Source of the DNA: Gillisella vitis
Lineage (GTDB): Bacteria; Pseudomonadota; Alphaproteobacteria; Rhizobiales; Rhizobiaceae
Reading direction: 5' to 3'
Assembly (NCBI RefSeq): GCF_014204625.1
Contig: NZ_JACHLU010000005.1
Span: 1 to 64,000, forward strand
DNA: 64,000 bases
Of this stretch, positions 16,953-25,233 are shown piece after piece. The position numbers and the translations under genes were made by a program. The first letter of the stretch is position 1; the number at the start of each line of letters is the position of its first letter. The notes under the pieces are model-generated. The model searched no databases, had not been told where the DNA came from, and saw only the letters and a program-made list of their open reading frames with translations.

Positions 16953-17909
16953 ATGAGCGAAAAACCCTCTTCCACCCAGGCCTATGGCTTCATCCTGACG
17001 CCGAATTTTGCGCTGATGTCCTTCTCGTCGGCCACCGAACCACTGCGCGCCGCAAACTTGCTGGCGCAGACGCCGCTTTATGCCATCAAGCCGCTTTCCA
17101 TTCAGGGGCAAGCGATGCGCTGTTCGGCGGGTTTTGAAATTCCCTGCGAGGATCTGGCGTTGGAAGGCCAAAACTGCCACACGCTGTTTGTGGTGGCGGG
17201 TGGCAATCCGATAGACTGGATCCATACCAGTGACATGCACGCAAGTTTGCGCAAACTCTCCCGCCAAGGGGTTCGCATTGGCGGCATTTCCAGCGGGGCT
17301 TATGTCCTGGCGCAAGCGGGTCTTTTACAGGCACGAGATTTTACCATTCACTGGGAACACGCCCCTGCCCTTCGTGAAGCCTTCCCTGACCTTGCCCCAC
17401 GTCAGGCCCGCTACGTGCTGGATGGAGATCGCCTCACCTGTGGTGGCGGCGTTGCGCCTCTCGATATGATGCATGCCCTGATTGGCGAGCGGATGGGGCC
17501 GGAATTTTCTCGTCGAGTCAGTGATTGGTATCTGCACACCGCGGTGACTGAGGCAAGCGCGCCTCAGCGCGGCTCATCGGTCGAGCGCTTTGGCACCCAT
17601 CATCCAGCCCTTGTCACGGCTTTGGAAAAAATGGAAGCCACACTGGAAAACCCGCTGGATCGGCAGACAATCGCACGGTTGGTGGGCATTACGCCCCGGC
17701 ATCTGGATCGGCTGTTTGCCAGCCATATGCCATTGAGCTTTCACGACACCTATCGCAGCATGCGGCTTGCCCATGCGCGCAAACTTTTGGAGCAAAGTCC
17801 GCTGTCGCTCTCGGAAATCGCCTTTGCCACGGGCTTTTCCAGCGCCTCGCATTTTTCACGCGCCTTCAAACAGCAGTTTGGCATTCAGCCAAAATCGGTT
17901 AGATCGTAG
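16953..17909 (+). CDS. glxA: GlxA-family AraC regulator with DJ-1/PfpI-like domain
   Basis: Transcription activator of 318 residues. The N-terminal DJ-1/PfpI-like amidotransferase fold (to about 190) includes TLFVVAGGNPIDW and GGISSGAYVLAQAGLL, where the usual nucleophile Cys position is Ser. The C-terminal AraC domain has two helix-turn-helix units (ARLVGITPRHLDRLF and LSEIAFATGFSSASHFSRAF). The start has AAAGGG before the ATG. It lies between soxB (divergent) and the glxBCD block, as in other rhizobia, and so is the likely activator of both arms. Similar regulators respond to betaine, sarcosine or methylated amines. Confidence 0.87.
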   Translation: MSEKPSSTQAYGFILTPNFALMSFSSATEPLRAANLLAQTPLYAIKPLSIQGQAMRCSAGFEIPCEDLALEGQNCHTLFVVAGGNPIDWIHTSDMHASLRKLSRQGVRIGGISSGAYVLAQAGLLQARDFTIHWEHAPALREAFPDLAPRQARYVLDGDRLTCGGGVAPLDMMHALIGERMGPEFSRRVSDWYLHTAVTEASAPQRGSSVERFGTHHPALVTALEKMEATLENPLDRQTIARLVGITPRHLDRLFASHMPLSFHDTYRSMRLAHARKLLEQSPLSLSEIAFATGFSSASHFSRAFKQQFGIQPKSVRS

Positions 17910-17949
17910 GTTCACAAATATAAGTGTAGACGCGGAGTAAGGGGCAGGC

Positions 17950-18609
17950 ATGGCCAAGAGTGAGACAAAGGCAGCAAAGGCGGCCAAGGCAATTTTGGCG
18001 CAGGACCCTCATGCTGTGCGCGAGCCACGGGCCAACAATCTGGAAATGGCCATTGGCCATGAAGTCCGCACCTTCCGCAAGAAGCTCGGCATCACGGTTG
18101 CCGATCTGGCGACGGCCACGGGCATGTCGGTGGGCATGTTGTCCAAGATTGAAAATGGCAATATTTCCGCCTCGCTCGGGACGCTGCAATCGCTCTCCAA
18201 GGCATTGGGTGTGCCGATGACCGCCTTTTTCAAAGGCTATGAAGAGCCGCGCAGCGCAAGCTTTGTCAAAGCCGGTGAAGGCGTGCATCTGGAGCGGCGC
18301 GGTACTCGCGCGGGCCACCATTACAGCCTGCTGGGCCATATTGAAAACAACACCTCCGGCGTGGTGGTGGAGCCTTATCTGATCACACTCAACACCGAAT
18401 CCGATGTGTTTCCCACCTTTCAGCACGAGGGCATGGAGTTTCTCTACATGCTGGAGGGCGAGGTGGTCTATCGCCATGGCGAGAGCCTCTACCGGATGCA
18501 GCCGGGCGACAGCCTGTTTTTTGATGCCGACGCTCCGCACGGCCCAGAAGAGCTTGTAACATTACCCGCCCGCTACCTTTCCATCATTTCTTACCCGCAT
18601 CAAAAATAA
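17950..18609 (+). CDS. XRE-family regulator with C-terminal cupin domain
   Basis: Regulator of 219 residues. The XRE helix-turn-helix lies at about 38-92 (GHEVRTFRKKLGITVADLA, TGMSVGMLSKIENG, LQSLSKALGVPMTAFF). The C-terminal half is a cupin-2 barrel (GMEFLYMLEGEVVYRHG, YRMQPGDSLFFDADAPHG) that probably senses a small ligand. It is placed 40 bp after the glxA-like gene and 89 bp before the glutamine-amidotransferase gene. Regulators of this architecture often sit with sarcosine-oxidase/glutamine-synthetase clusters, so control of the downstream mgs/gmaS genes is likely. Confidence 0.88.
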   Translation: MAKSETKAAKAAKAILAQDPHAVREPRANNLEMAIGHEVRTFRKKLGITVADLATATGMSVGMLSKIENGNISASLGTLQSLSKALGVPMTAFFKGYEEPRSASFVKAGEGVHLERRGTRAGHHYSLLGHIENNTSGVVVEPYLITLNTESDVFPTFQHEGMEFLYMLEGEVVYRHGESLYRMQPGDSLFFDADAPHGPEELVTLPARYLSIISYPHQK

Positions 18610-18613
18610 TTGC

Positions 18614-18666
18614 CTAACAGGAAAATTTTATTCTTTAGGATTGATTTTATCAAACGCGCCTGTTAG
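18614..18666. promoter_or_regulatory. inverted repeat before the glxB/mgsA gene
   Basis: CTAACAGG and its exact complement CCTGTTAG are 37 bp apart in the short AT-rich gap between the XRE-cupin regulator and the amidotransferase gene. It could be an operator pair or simply a long-loop hairpin; the evidence is the repeat alone. Confidence 0.35.
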
Positions 18667-18698
18667 CCATTGTCCAACGACAAATGGAGAGGCTGACC

Positions 18699-19604
18699 AT
18701 GTGCGGCATTGTTGGATTGTTCCTGAAAGACAAGAGCCTTGAACCTCAGCTGGGAGCCATGCTCTCGGATATGCTGATCACCATGACCGATCGCGGCCCG
18801 GATTCTGCGGGCATTGCGATTTATGGCGCGGGTGAGAAGGGTAAGGCAAAAATTACCATTCAATCACCGGAACCTTCGGTGGATTTTGTTGGTCTCGATG
18901 CTGATCTCACCAAGGCGGGCATTCCGGCACAGGTGACGGTGAAAAGCACCCATGCGGTGATTGATATTGATGCGGCAAAGCTTGGCGAGATTCGCGGTGT
19001 TTTGAACGAAATTCGCCCGAATATCCGCATCATGGGTTCTGGCGAAAGCGTTGAGATTTTCAAGGAAATTGGCCTGCCGAAAGATGTTGTCGCCCGCTTT
19101 GATGTGCGTTCCATGGGCGGCAGCCACGGCATTGGCCACACCCGTATGGCAACGGAAAGCGCCGTGACCACGCTGGGCGCGCATCCGTTTTCCACAGGTG
19201 CCGATCAATGCCTCGTCCACAATGGTTCGCTCTCCAACCACAATAATTTGCGCCGCGAACTGATCCGCGACGGCATGACATTTGAGACACAGAATGACTC
19301 GGAAGTGGCCGCAGCTTACCTCACGGCTGAAATGGCCAAGGGCAAAGATCTGGGGCAGGCGCTGACGGGTGCGCTGGATGATCTCGATGGCTTTTTCACC
19401 TTTGTGGTCGGCACCAAATCCGGCTTTGGCGTGGTGCGTGATCCCATTGCCTGCAAGCCTGCGGTGATGGCTGAGACGGATCAATATGTGGCTTTTGGCT
19501 CGGAATATCGTGCGCTGGTTAATCTGCCGGGCATCGAGGAGGCCCGCATCTGGGAGCCGGAACCCGCCACCGTTTACTTCTGGGACCATGAAAAAGCAGC
19601 GTGA
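18699..19604 (+). CDS. glxB: class II glutamine amidotransferase subunit (N-methylglutamate synthase A / GlxB)
   Basis: Ntn-type glutamine amidotransferase of 301 residues, homologous to the N-terminal part of glutamate synthase. I chose the ATG at 18699 because the next codon is the catalytic Cys (MCGIVGLF), which must become N-terminal, and because GGAGAGG lies six bases upstream; a frame-open ATG at 18684 would bury that Cys. Other motifs are MTDRGPDSAG, GHTRMATESAVT and HNGSLSNHN. With the next two genes it forms a split glutamate-synthase-like enzyme that, in the N-methylglutamate pathway, makes N-methylglutamate. Confidence 0.9.
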   Translation: MCGIVGLFLKDKSLEPQLGAMLSDMLITMTDRGPDSAGIAIYGAGEKGKAKITIQSPEPSVDFVGLDADLTKAGIPAQVTVKSTHAVIDIDAAKLGEIRGVLNEIRPNIRIMGSGESVEIFKEIGLPKDVVARFDVRSMGGSHGIGHTRMATESAVTTLGAHPFSTGADQCLVHNGSLSNHNNLRRELIRDGMTFETQNDSEVAAAYLTAEMAKGKDLGQALTGALDDLDGFFTFVVGTKSGFGVVRDPIACKPAVMAETDQYVAFGSEYRALVNLPGIEEARIWEPEPATVYFWDHEKAA

Positions 19605-19614
19605 GGGACGTATA

Positions 19615-20301
19615 ATGCCTATTTTTGATCTTTCCCAAACCCCGCTGCGCGAGCTGAACAGTGCTTTGCACGCCGTTAAATCCGGGGCCAATGACACCAA
19701 TTTTGAAATCATCAATCCACGCGGCCATCATGCGGTGGCGGTTGGCATTGATAGCCCCGTGACTGTCGAGGTTAAAGGCTCGGTTGGCTATTATTGCGCG
19801 GGCATGAATGATGGCGGCACTGTCACCGTGCATGGCTCCGCCGGCCCAGGTGTGGCGGAAAACATGATGTCCGGCACCGTGATCATTGAAGGCGATGCCA
19901 GCCAATATGCCGGGGCCACTGGCCAAGGCGGGTTGCTGGTGATCAAGGGCAATGCCGCCTCGCGTTGCGGCATTTCCATGAAGGGGATTGATATTGTCGT
20001 GCAGGGCAATATCGGCCACATGTCGGCCTTTATGGGGCAATCCGGCCATCTGGTGGTGCTGGGCGATGCCGGTGAAGCGCTCGGCGATTCACTCTACGAG
20101 GCCAAGCTGTTTGTGCGTGGCACGGTGAAAAGCCTTGGTGCCGATTGCATTGAAAAGCAGATGAAGCCCAAGCATCTGGAAAAGCTGGCAGAGCTTCTGA
20201 CTAAAGCCGGAATCACCGATGTGAAGCCGGAAGAGTTCAAGCGCTACGGCTCTGCCCGCAAGCTTTACAATTTCAACATTGACAACGCAGACGCCTACTA
20301 A
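19615..20301 (+). CDS. glxC: glutamate synthase GXGXG-domain subunit (N-methylglutamate synthase B / GlxC)
   Basis: Protein of 228 residues equivalent to the C-terminal GXGXG beta-helix of large-subunit glutamate synthase. Repeated glycine-rich turns are visible (GSAGPGVAENMMSG, GDASQYAGATGQGG, GNIGHMSAFMGQSG, GDAGEALGDSLYE). The start is the ATG at 19615 (MPIFDLSQTPLREL) with GAGGG upstream, 10 bases after the preceding stop. This is the middle subunit of the split synthase and has no known activity alone. Confidence 0.9.
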   Translation: MPIFDLSQTPLRELNSALHAVKSGANDTNFEIINPRGHHAVAVGIDSPVTVEVKGSVGYYCAGMNDGGTVTVHGSAGPGVAENMMSGTVIIEGDASQYAGATGQGGLLVIKGNAASRCGISMKGIDIVVQGNIGHMSAFMGQSGHLVVLGDAGEALGDSLYEAKLFVRGTVKSLGADCIEKQMKPKHLEKLAELLTKAGITDVKPEEFKRYGSARKLYNFNIDNADAY

Positions 20302-20320
20302 GGCAAGGGGTAGAAGACCA

Positions 20321-21649
20321 ATGAGCTACCATAATCCCAATACCCCGCCGCGCAAATCCGCGACCTTTGATGATTATACGCTGGCGGAAATTCGCCGCGC
20401 TGCCGCCACTGGTATCTACGATATTCGTGGTGCTGGCACCAAGCGTAAAGTGCCGCATTTTGACGATCTGCTGTTTCTCGGGGCCTCGATTTCGCGCTAT
20501 CCGCTGGAAGGTTACCGCGAGAAATGCGATACATCGGTGGTGCTGGGTACGCGCTTTGCCAAAAAGCCGATCTATCTGAAAACGCCGATTACCATTGCAG
20601 GCATGAGCTTTGGCGCGCTGTCGGGTAATGCCAAGGAAGCCTTGGGCCGTGGTGCGACGATTGCTGGAACCTCCACAACCACCGGCGATGGCGGCATGAC
20701 CGATGAAGAGCGCGGCCACAGCCAAACGCTGGTCTATCAATATCTGCCCTCGCGTTACGGCATGAACCCGAAGGATTTGCGCCGCGCTGATGCCATTGAG
20801 GTGGTGGTGGGCCAAGGTGCCAAGCCCGGCGGCGGTGGTATGTTGCTGGGACAGAAAATTTCTGACCGCGTGGCCGCGATGCGCAACCTGCCAAAGGGCA
20901 TTGATCAGCGCTCGGCCTGCCGCCATCCTGACTGGACGGGGCCGGATGATCTAGAAATCAAAATTCTGGAATTGCGTGAAATCACCAATTGGGAAAAGCC
21001 AATCTATATCAAGGTTGGTGGTGCGCGGCCCTATTACGACACCGCGCTGGCCGTGAAGGCCGGAGCCGATGTGGTGGTGCTGGACGGTATGCAGGGCGGC
21101 ACCGCCGCCACGCAGGATGTGTTTATTGAAAATGTCGGAATGCCAACGCTGGCCTGCATTCGCCCGGCCGTTCAGGCGTTGCAAGACCTTGGTATGCATC
21201 GCAAAGTGCAATTGATCATTTCTGGCGGCATTCGCTCTGGTGCGGATGTGGCAAAAGCTCTGGCTCTGGGCGCGGATGCGGTTGCGATTGGCACGGCAGC
21301 GCTGGTGGCGATTGGCGATAACGACCCGAAGTGGGAAGAGGAATATCAAAAACTCGGCACCACCGCTGGCGCCTATGACGACTGGCATGAGGGCAAAGAC
21401 CCGGCTGGCATCACCACGCAGGACCCGGAACTGATGAAGCGGCTTGATCCGGTGCTGGCGGGTCGGCGTCTGGCCAACTATCTGAAAGTCATGACGCTGG
21501 AAGCGCAGACCATTGCCCGCGCTTGCGGCCATAACCGCCTGCACAATCTGGAGCCGGAGGATTTGGTGGCCCTCACCATGGAAGCCGCCGCCATGGCGCA
21601 AGTGCCACTGGCTGGCACCAACTGGTATCCCGGCAAAGCCGGATTCTAA
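20321..21649 (+). CDS. glxD: FMN-dependent glutamate synthase domain subunit (N-methylglutamate synthase C / GlxD)
   Basis: Protein of 442 residues equivalent to the FMN-binding TIM-barrel domain of glutamate synthase. Family motifs include ITIAGMSFGALSGNAKEALG, GDGGMTDEERGHS, GQGAKPGGGGMLLG, VVLDGMQGGTAA and LIISGGIRSGADVAKALALG (phosphate-binding glycines), plus a late Cys in ARACGHNRLH. The ATG at 20321 was chosen as the family-like start; the frame is open further upstream. It completes the three-gene split synthase (A, B, C in order). Confidence 0.92.
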   Translation: MSYHNPNTPPRKSATFDDYTLAEIRRAAATGIYDIRGAGTKRKVPHFDDLLFLGASISRYPLEGYREKCDTSVVLGTRFAKKPIYLKTPITIAGMSFGALSGNAKEALGRGATIAGTSTTTGDGGMTDEERGHSQTLVYQYLPSRYGMNPKDLRRADAIEVVVGQGAKPGGGGMLLGQKISDRVAAMRNLPKGIDQRSACRHPDWTGPDDLEIKILELREITNWEKPIYIKVGGARPYYDTALAVKAGADVVVLDGMQGGTAATQDVFIENVGMPTLACIRPAVQALQDLGMHRKVQLIISGGIRSGADVAKALALGADAVAIGTAALVAIGDNDPKWEEEYQKLGTTAGAYDDWHEGKDPAGITTQDPELMKRLDPVLAGRRLANYLKVMTLEAQTIARACGHNRLHNLEPEDLVALTMEAAAMAQVPLAGTNWYPGKAGF

Positions 21650-21658
21650 CAGCATAAT

Positions 21659-21687
21659 GGCCGCGTGGACCTCCCAAGCACGCGGTC
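21659..21687 (+). terminator. stem-loop after glxD
   Basis: GGCCGCGTG and CACGCGGTC can pair (one G-T) around an 11-base loop, 10 bases after the glxD stop. There is no strong T-run, so it may only modulate read-through into the glutamine synthetase gene. Confidence 0.4.
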
Positions 21688-21733
21688 ATTTCCTATCAAC
21701 ATGTGTCTCAATCCATAAAAACAGGGGAACGAC

Positions 21734-23041
21734 GTGACACAGGATCTTTCACAATTTGCTGCTGAACGCGGCATCAAATATTTCATGATCAGCTATACCG
21801 ACCTGTTTGGTGCGCAACGCGCCAAGCTGGTGCCTGCCCAAGCCATTGCCGAAATGCAAAAGGATGGCGCTGGCTTTGCGGGCTTTGCCACATGGCTCGA
21901 TCTCACCCCCGCCCATCCCGATCTGTTTGCTGTTCCAGACGCCTCTTCCGTCATCCAACTGCCATGGAAAAAAGACGTGGCATGGGTCGCCGCCGATTGC
22001 GTCATGGACGACAAGCCGGTGGAGCAGGCCCCGCGCGTGATGCTGAAAAAGCTGGTGGAAGAAGCGGCCTCTCTGGGCCTTCGGGTCAAAACCGGAGTCG
22101 AGCCAGAGTTTTTCCTGATCTCTGCCGATGGTAAGGCCATTTCCGATGAGTTCGACACCGCAGAAAAGCCTTGCTACGACCAGCAAGCCCTGATGCGCCG
22201 CTATGATGTGATTGCCGAAATCTGCGATCATATGCTGGAGCTGGGCTGGAAGCCCTATCAAAACGATCATGAAGACGCCAACGGCCAGTTTGAAATGAAC
22301 TGGGAATATGATGACGCGCTGAAGACGGCTGATAAGCATTCCTTCTTCAAATTCATGGTCAAATCCGTGGCCGAAAAGCACGGTCTTCGTGCCACCTTCA
22401 TGCCAAAGCCCTTCAAGGGCCTTACCGGCAATGGCTGCCACGCCCATATCTCGGTGTGGGATAATGACGGCAAGGTCAATGCGTTTGCTGATAAGGCCAT
22501 GCCCTTTGGCCTGTCTGCCAAGGGCAAAACCTTCCTTGGCGGTATTATGAAACATGCATCCGCTTTGGCTGCCGTCACCAACCCCACGGTCAATTCCTAC
22601 AAGCGGATCAACGCGCCCCGCACGGTTTCCGGTGCCACATGGGCACCCAACACCGTGACATGGACGGGCAACAACCGCACCCATATGGTCCGCGTGCCGG
22701 GACCGGGCCGGTTTGAGCTGCGCCTGCCCGATGGTGCCGTGAACCCCTATCTGCTTCAGGCCATCATCATTGCCGCAGGGCTTTCTGGTCTCAAAACCAA
22801 TGCCGATCCCGGCCCGCATTACGACATTGATATGTACCGCGAAGGCCATACGGTGACCGATGCCCCGAAACTGCCGCTGAACCTTCTGGATGCTTTGCGC
22901 GCCTATGAAGCCGATACAGAGTTGCAGCGGGCCTTGGGAGAGGAGTTCTCAGCGGCCTATCTCAAGCTCAAGCATGGCGAGTGGACCAGCTATTGTTCAC
23001 AATTCACCCCATGGGAGCATCAGACAACGCTGGACATTTGA
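21734..23041 (+). CDS. glnT: type III glutamine synthetase / gamma-glutamylmethylamide synthetase
   Basis: ATP-dependent glutamate-amine ligase of 435 residues, with the glutamine-synthetase catalytic domain (GVEPEFFLI, EDANGQFEMNW, NGCHAHISVWD, RVPGPGRFELRLPDGAVNPY). The start is GTG with AGGGGA upstream. Type III enzymes of this family include both GlnT and GmaS; sequence alone does not separate them. Because the gene follows glxBCD/mgsABC and precedes purU, and soxBDAG is adjacent, GmaS (joining methylamine to glutamate) is the more attractive reading. A nitrogen-assimilatory GlnT role remains possible. Confidence 0.88.
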   Translation: MTQDLSQFAAERGIKYFMISYTDLFGAQRAKLVPAQAIAEMQKDGAGFAGFATWLDLTPAHPDLFAVPDASSVIQLPWKKDVAWVAADCVMDDKPVEQAPRVMLKKLVEEAASLGLRVKTGVEPEFFLISADGKAISDEFDTAEKPCYDQQALMRRYDVIAEICDHMLELGWKPYQNDHEDANGQFEMNWEYDDALKTADKHSFFKFMVKSVAEKHGLRATFMPKPFKGLTGNGCHAHISVWDNDGKVNAFADKAMPFGLSAKGKTFLGGIMKHASALAAVTNPTVNSYKRINAPRTVSGATWAPNTVTWTGNNRTHMVRVPGPGRFELRLPDGAVNPYLLQAIIIAAGLSGLKTNADPGPHYDIDMYREGHTVTDAPKLPLNLLDALRAYEADTELQRALGEEFSAAYLKLKHGEWTSYCSQFTPWEHQTTLDI

Positions 23042-23067
23042 TACCTTCCAGACCAAAAGCCTTCAGC

Positions 23068-23095
23068 GGTCCCGGACGATTCCGGGACCATTTTT
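23068..23095 (+). terminator. rho-independent terminator after glnT/gmaS
   Basis: Nine-bp GC-rich stem GGTCCCGGA/TCCGGGACC with loop CGAT, followed by ATTTTT. It lies between the synthetase and purU, so purU may depend on read-through or its own promoter. Confidence 0.75.
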
Positions 23096-23120
23096 GCGAA
23101 CGGATACCGAGGATATTGCG

Positions 23121-24002
23121 ATGAAATTTGTTCTGACCGTTGCCTGCCCCTCCACCAGAGGCATTGTTGCGGCCATTTCCAGTTATCTGGCCGAGCAGGG
23201 CTGCAACATTATTGACAGTTCGCAGTTTGATGATCAGGACGGCGGCCAGTTTTTTATGCGCATCTCATTTCTCTCGGAAAACGGTCTGGGGCTTGACGCA
23301 CTGACGCAAGGCTTTACGCCAATCGCAACACGCTTTTCCATGGCGTTTGAGATGAACGATGCCTCAGAGCGCATGAAGGTGATCTTGATGGTGTCGCGCT
23401 TTGGCCACTGCCTCAATGACCTGCTCTATCGCTGGCGCATTGGCGCGTTGCCCATTGATATTGTTGGCGTTATCTCCAACCACCTTGACTACCAGAAAGT
23501 GGTGGTCAATCACGACATTCCGTTTTTCCATATTCCCGTGACCAAGGACAACAAGCCAGAGGCCGAGGCCCGGCTGTTGCAGGTGGTGCGGGATACAAAA
23601 GCCGACCTAGTGGTTCTGGCCCGTTACATGCAAGTGCTGTCCGATGCGCTTTGCAAGGAAATGTCTGGCAAGATCATCAATATCCACCATTCCTTCCTGC
23701 CCAGTTTCAAAGGTGCAAACCCTTATAAGCAAGCCTATGAACGCGGCGTAAAGCTGATTGGTGCCACCGCCCATTACGTCACGGCCGATCTGGATGAAGG
23801 CCCGATTATCGAGCAGGATGTGGCGCGTGTGACCCATGCGCAATCGGGCGATGATTATGTGTCCATCGGTCGCGATGTCGAGGCGCAAGTGCTGGCGCGG
23901 GCCATTCACGCTCATATCCATCGCCGCACGTTTATCAGCGGCAACCGCACCATTGTGTTTCCAGCCAGCCCCGGCTCTTATGCGTCAGAGCGGATGGGAT
24001 AA
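23121..24002 (+). CDS. purU: formyltetrahydrofolate deformylase
   Basis: Hydrolyses 10-formyl-THF to formate and THF, 293 residues. The N-terminal ACT domain is at 1-80 (TVACPSTRGIVAAISSYL). The formyltransferase fold has NHLDYQ, the catalytic-type NIHHSFLPSFKGANPY and GATAHYVTADLDEGPIIEQD. The ATG at 23121 is preceded by GAGG. Next to a methyl-oxidising complex that loads C1 units on folate, this enzyme releases the carbon as formate and recycles THF. The same gene accompanies sox/glx clusters in related bacteria. Confidence 0.93.
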   Translation: MKFVLTVACPSTRGIVAAISSYLAEQGCNIIDSSQFDDQDGGQFFMRISFLSENGLGLDALTQGFTPIATRFSMAFEMNDASERMKVILMVSRFGHCLNDLLYRWRIGALPIDIVGVISNHLDYQKVVVNHDIPFFHIPVTKDNKPEAEARLLQVVRDTKADLVVLARYMQVLSDALCKEMSGKIINIHHSFLPSFKGANPYKQAYERGVKLIGATAHYVTADLDEGPIIEQDVARVTHAQSGDDYVSIGRDVEAQVLARAIHAHIHRRTFISGNRTIVFPASPGSYASERMG

Positions 24003-24007
24003 TAACG

Positions 24008-24054
24008 GAGAGCCTTTCAGGTTCAGCTTGAACCTGAAAGGCTCTCATTTCTCG
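24008..24054 (+). terminator. rho-independent terminator after purU
   Basis: Perfect 18-bp inverted repeat (GAGAGCCTTTCAGGTTCA and its complement) with a 3-base loop, starting 6 bases after the purU stop and followed by a T-rich tail. It closes the N-methylglutamate gene block. Confidence 0.85.
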
Positions 24055-24085
24055 TTTTTATTTATCTTTTCGAGAAAACTGGGCT

Positions 24086-24865
24086 TTACTTCTCTCTAAC
24101 AATCGATTTCTGGCTCTGCTCGGTCCACCATGTGCCATTCGGCTTGTCGACATATTGTGATTTCTTGTTGGTGAACTGCCCTTGGGTGCAAACAAGCTGA
24201 TAATTGGCCGGTGTCACACCGGCCTCTTTTGCGATAGCATCCACAACGGTTGGGCCGGTCATATCATAGACACTTGCCAGCGTGTTCTCAACAATATTGG
24301 CAACAATCTTGTCCACCATGCGCTGAAGCAGCGGATTGCCGGGGGCGCTGGCCATAAAATAATTGGTGATTTCGCCATTTTTCATGGCAATCAACACTTC
24401 AGAAGCATCCTCCGTGATGAATTCTTCCGGCGGAGCCGCAAGATTGGAATCAATATCGAGATAAACGCCGCCATGGGCCAAAAGCACCAGAACGCGCCAG
24501 AAGTCTGCTTTGGCGGCCCCCACCTGCAATTTTGAATAGGCATCCCAGACCGCGCCGGGATAAAATTCCCGAACAAACTGATCGCAAGCATCATCATCGC
24601 AATAGCGATACTCGTAGGTGGGCGCGATGAAACGATTAAACAGGAAATTCACGTAAATGGGCAGCGATACCCTGCTGGTGTAATTGGTCTGCCAGATGAT
24701 CCGTGGAATGGCTTTCGGGCCGGGTGCCTGCTGCCGAGGCTTCACCAAGGCAGGAATTGTCCACCGGGCATTGGGAAAAAGCCGCAGATGCACAGAGAAC
24801 GCCACCTTGCACGCATTGGCAAAAACCTTGATTGCGCGATACCGCAATTTTTCCGTGAATCTCAT
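24086..24865 (-). CDS. glycosyltransferase with DXD motif (GT32 / capsular polysaccharide type)
   Basis: Probable sugar transferase of about 259 residues. The nucleotide-sugar region has PRIIWQTNY near the N-terminus, then AKADFWRVLVLLAHGGVYLD with the metal-binding DxD in YLDIDSN, the standard signature of the Gly_transf_sug (GT32-like) family. The ATG at 24865 has GAGG five bases upstream; the frame is open for nine more codons. It stands alone between the purU terminator and an intergenic repeat, so the acceptor is unknown; surface polysaccharide or lipid-linked sugar is likely. Confidence 0.82.
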   Translation of the reverse strand: MRFTEKLRYRAIKVFANACKVAFSVHLRLFPNARWTIPALVKPRQQAPGPKAIPRIIWQTNYTSRVSLPIYVNFLFNRFIAPTYEYRYCDDDACDQFVREFYPGAVWDAYSKLQVGAAKADFWRVLVLLAHGGVYLDIDSNLAAPPEEFITEDASEVLIAMKNGEITNYFMASAPGNPLLQRMVDKIVANIVENTLASVYDMTGPTVVDAIAKEAGVTPANYQLVCTQGQFTNKKSQYVDKPNGTWWTEQSQKSIVREK

Positions 24866-24906
24866 ATCGTCCTCAAATCCAACCTGCCTCACAACACCAA
24901 GTCTCT

Positions 24907-25012
24907 ACAGCATGTCGCGTTTTATTGTCCTCAATAAAACGATAACGTACATGCGAAAAAGAAAGCGCTAAAGCCTGTCGCAGTGAATCCTATTCACTGC
25001 GACAGGCTTTAG
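24907..25012 (+). repeat. intergenic hairpin element, copy A
   Basis: Element of about 105 bp nearly identical to 42828-42931 (I count two differences). It has a left part beginning AGCATGTCGCG, a small inverted repeat (GTTTTATTG/CAATAAAAC), the block AACGATAACG..CATGCG, and a right-hand hairpin at 24968-25012 with 21-bp perfect arms and a 3-base loop. It resembles the mosaic intergenic repeats (RIME-like) of rhizobia. It sits upstream of the glycosyltransferase gene. Confidence 0.85.
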
Positions 25013-25114
25013 GGGATTCAAGTCGGGAAGTAAATCAACCGGGCACTCTGCGCCACATCTCAGCCATGATAACTTTACGTCACCATGTACCCTGTGTTAC
25101 GGGGCTTTGAACGT

Positions 25115-25217
25115 CTAAAACGTGCCTGCGGCTGATCAGCCGCAGGCACGTTTTAGCTCTTTTTGTGCCGCATGTGCGTTATCGTTTAGCTGAGGTCAGT
25201 CGAACACGACATGCTTT
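25115..25217 (-). repeat. intergenic hairpin element, copy C (divergent, inverted)
   Basis: Read on the minus strand this has the same order as copies A and B: AAAGCATGTCG, then CGATAACGCACATGCG, then AAAAAGAGCTAAA, then a terminal hairpin. The hairpin is different: a perfect 42-bp palindrome (25115-25156) with no loop, built on CGTGCCTGCGGCTGA. It faces copy A tail to tail, about 100 bp away. The 25013-25114 spacer shows no gene. Confidence 0.75.
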
Positions 25218-25233
25218 ATCATGAGGCCGCGCC

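Noticed and set aside
24907..25012. Insertion sequence or transposon remnant
   Set aside because: The element is about 105 bp, has no coding part, no terminal inverted repeats around a gene and no obvious target duplication.
25115..25156. The 42-bp perfect palindrome as an ordinary terminator of a plus-strand gene
   Set aside because: No plus-strand gene ends just before it, and its flanks align with the head of the intergenic element on the other strand, so it is the terminal hairpin of that element.
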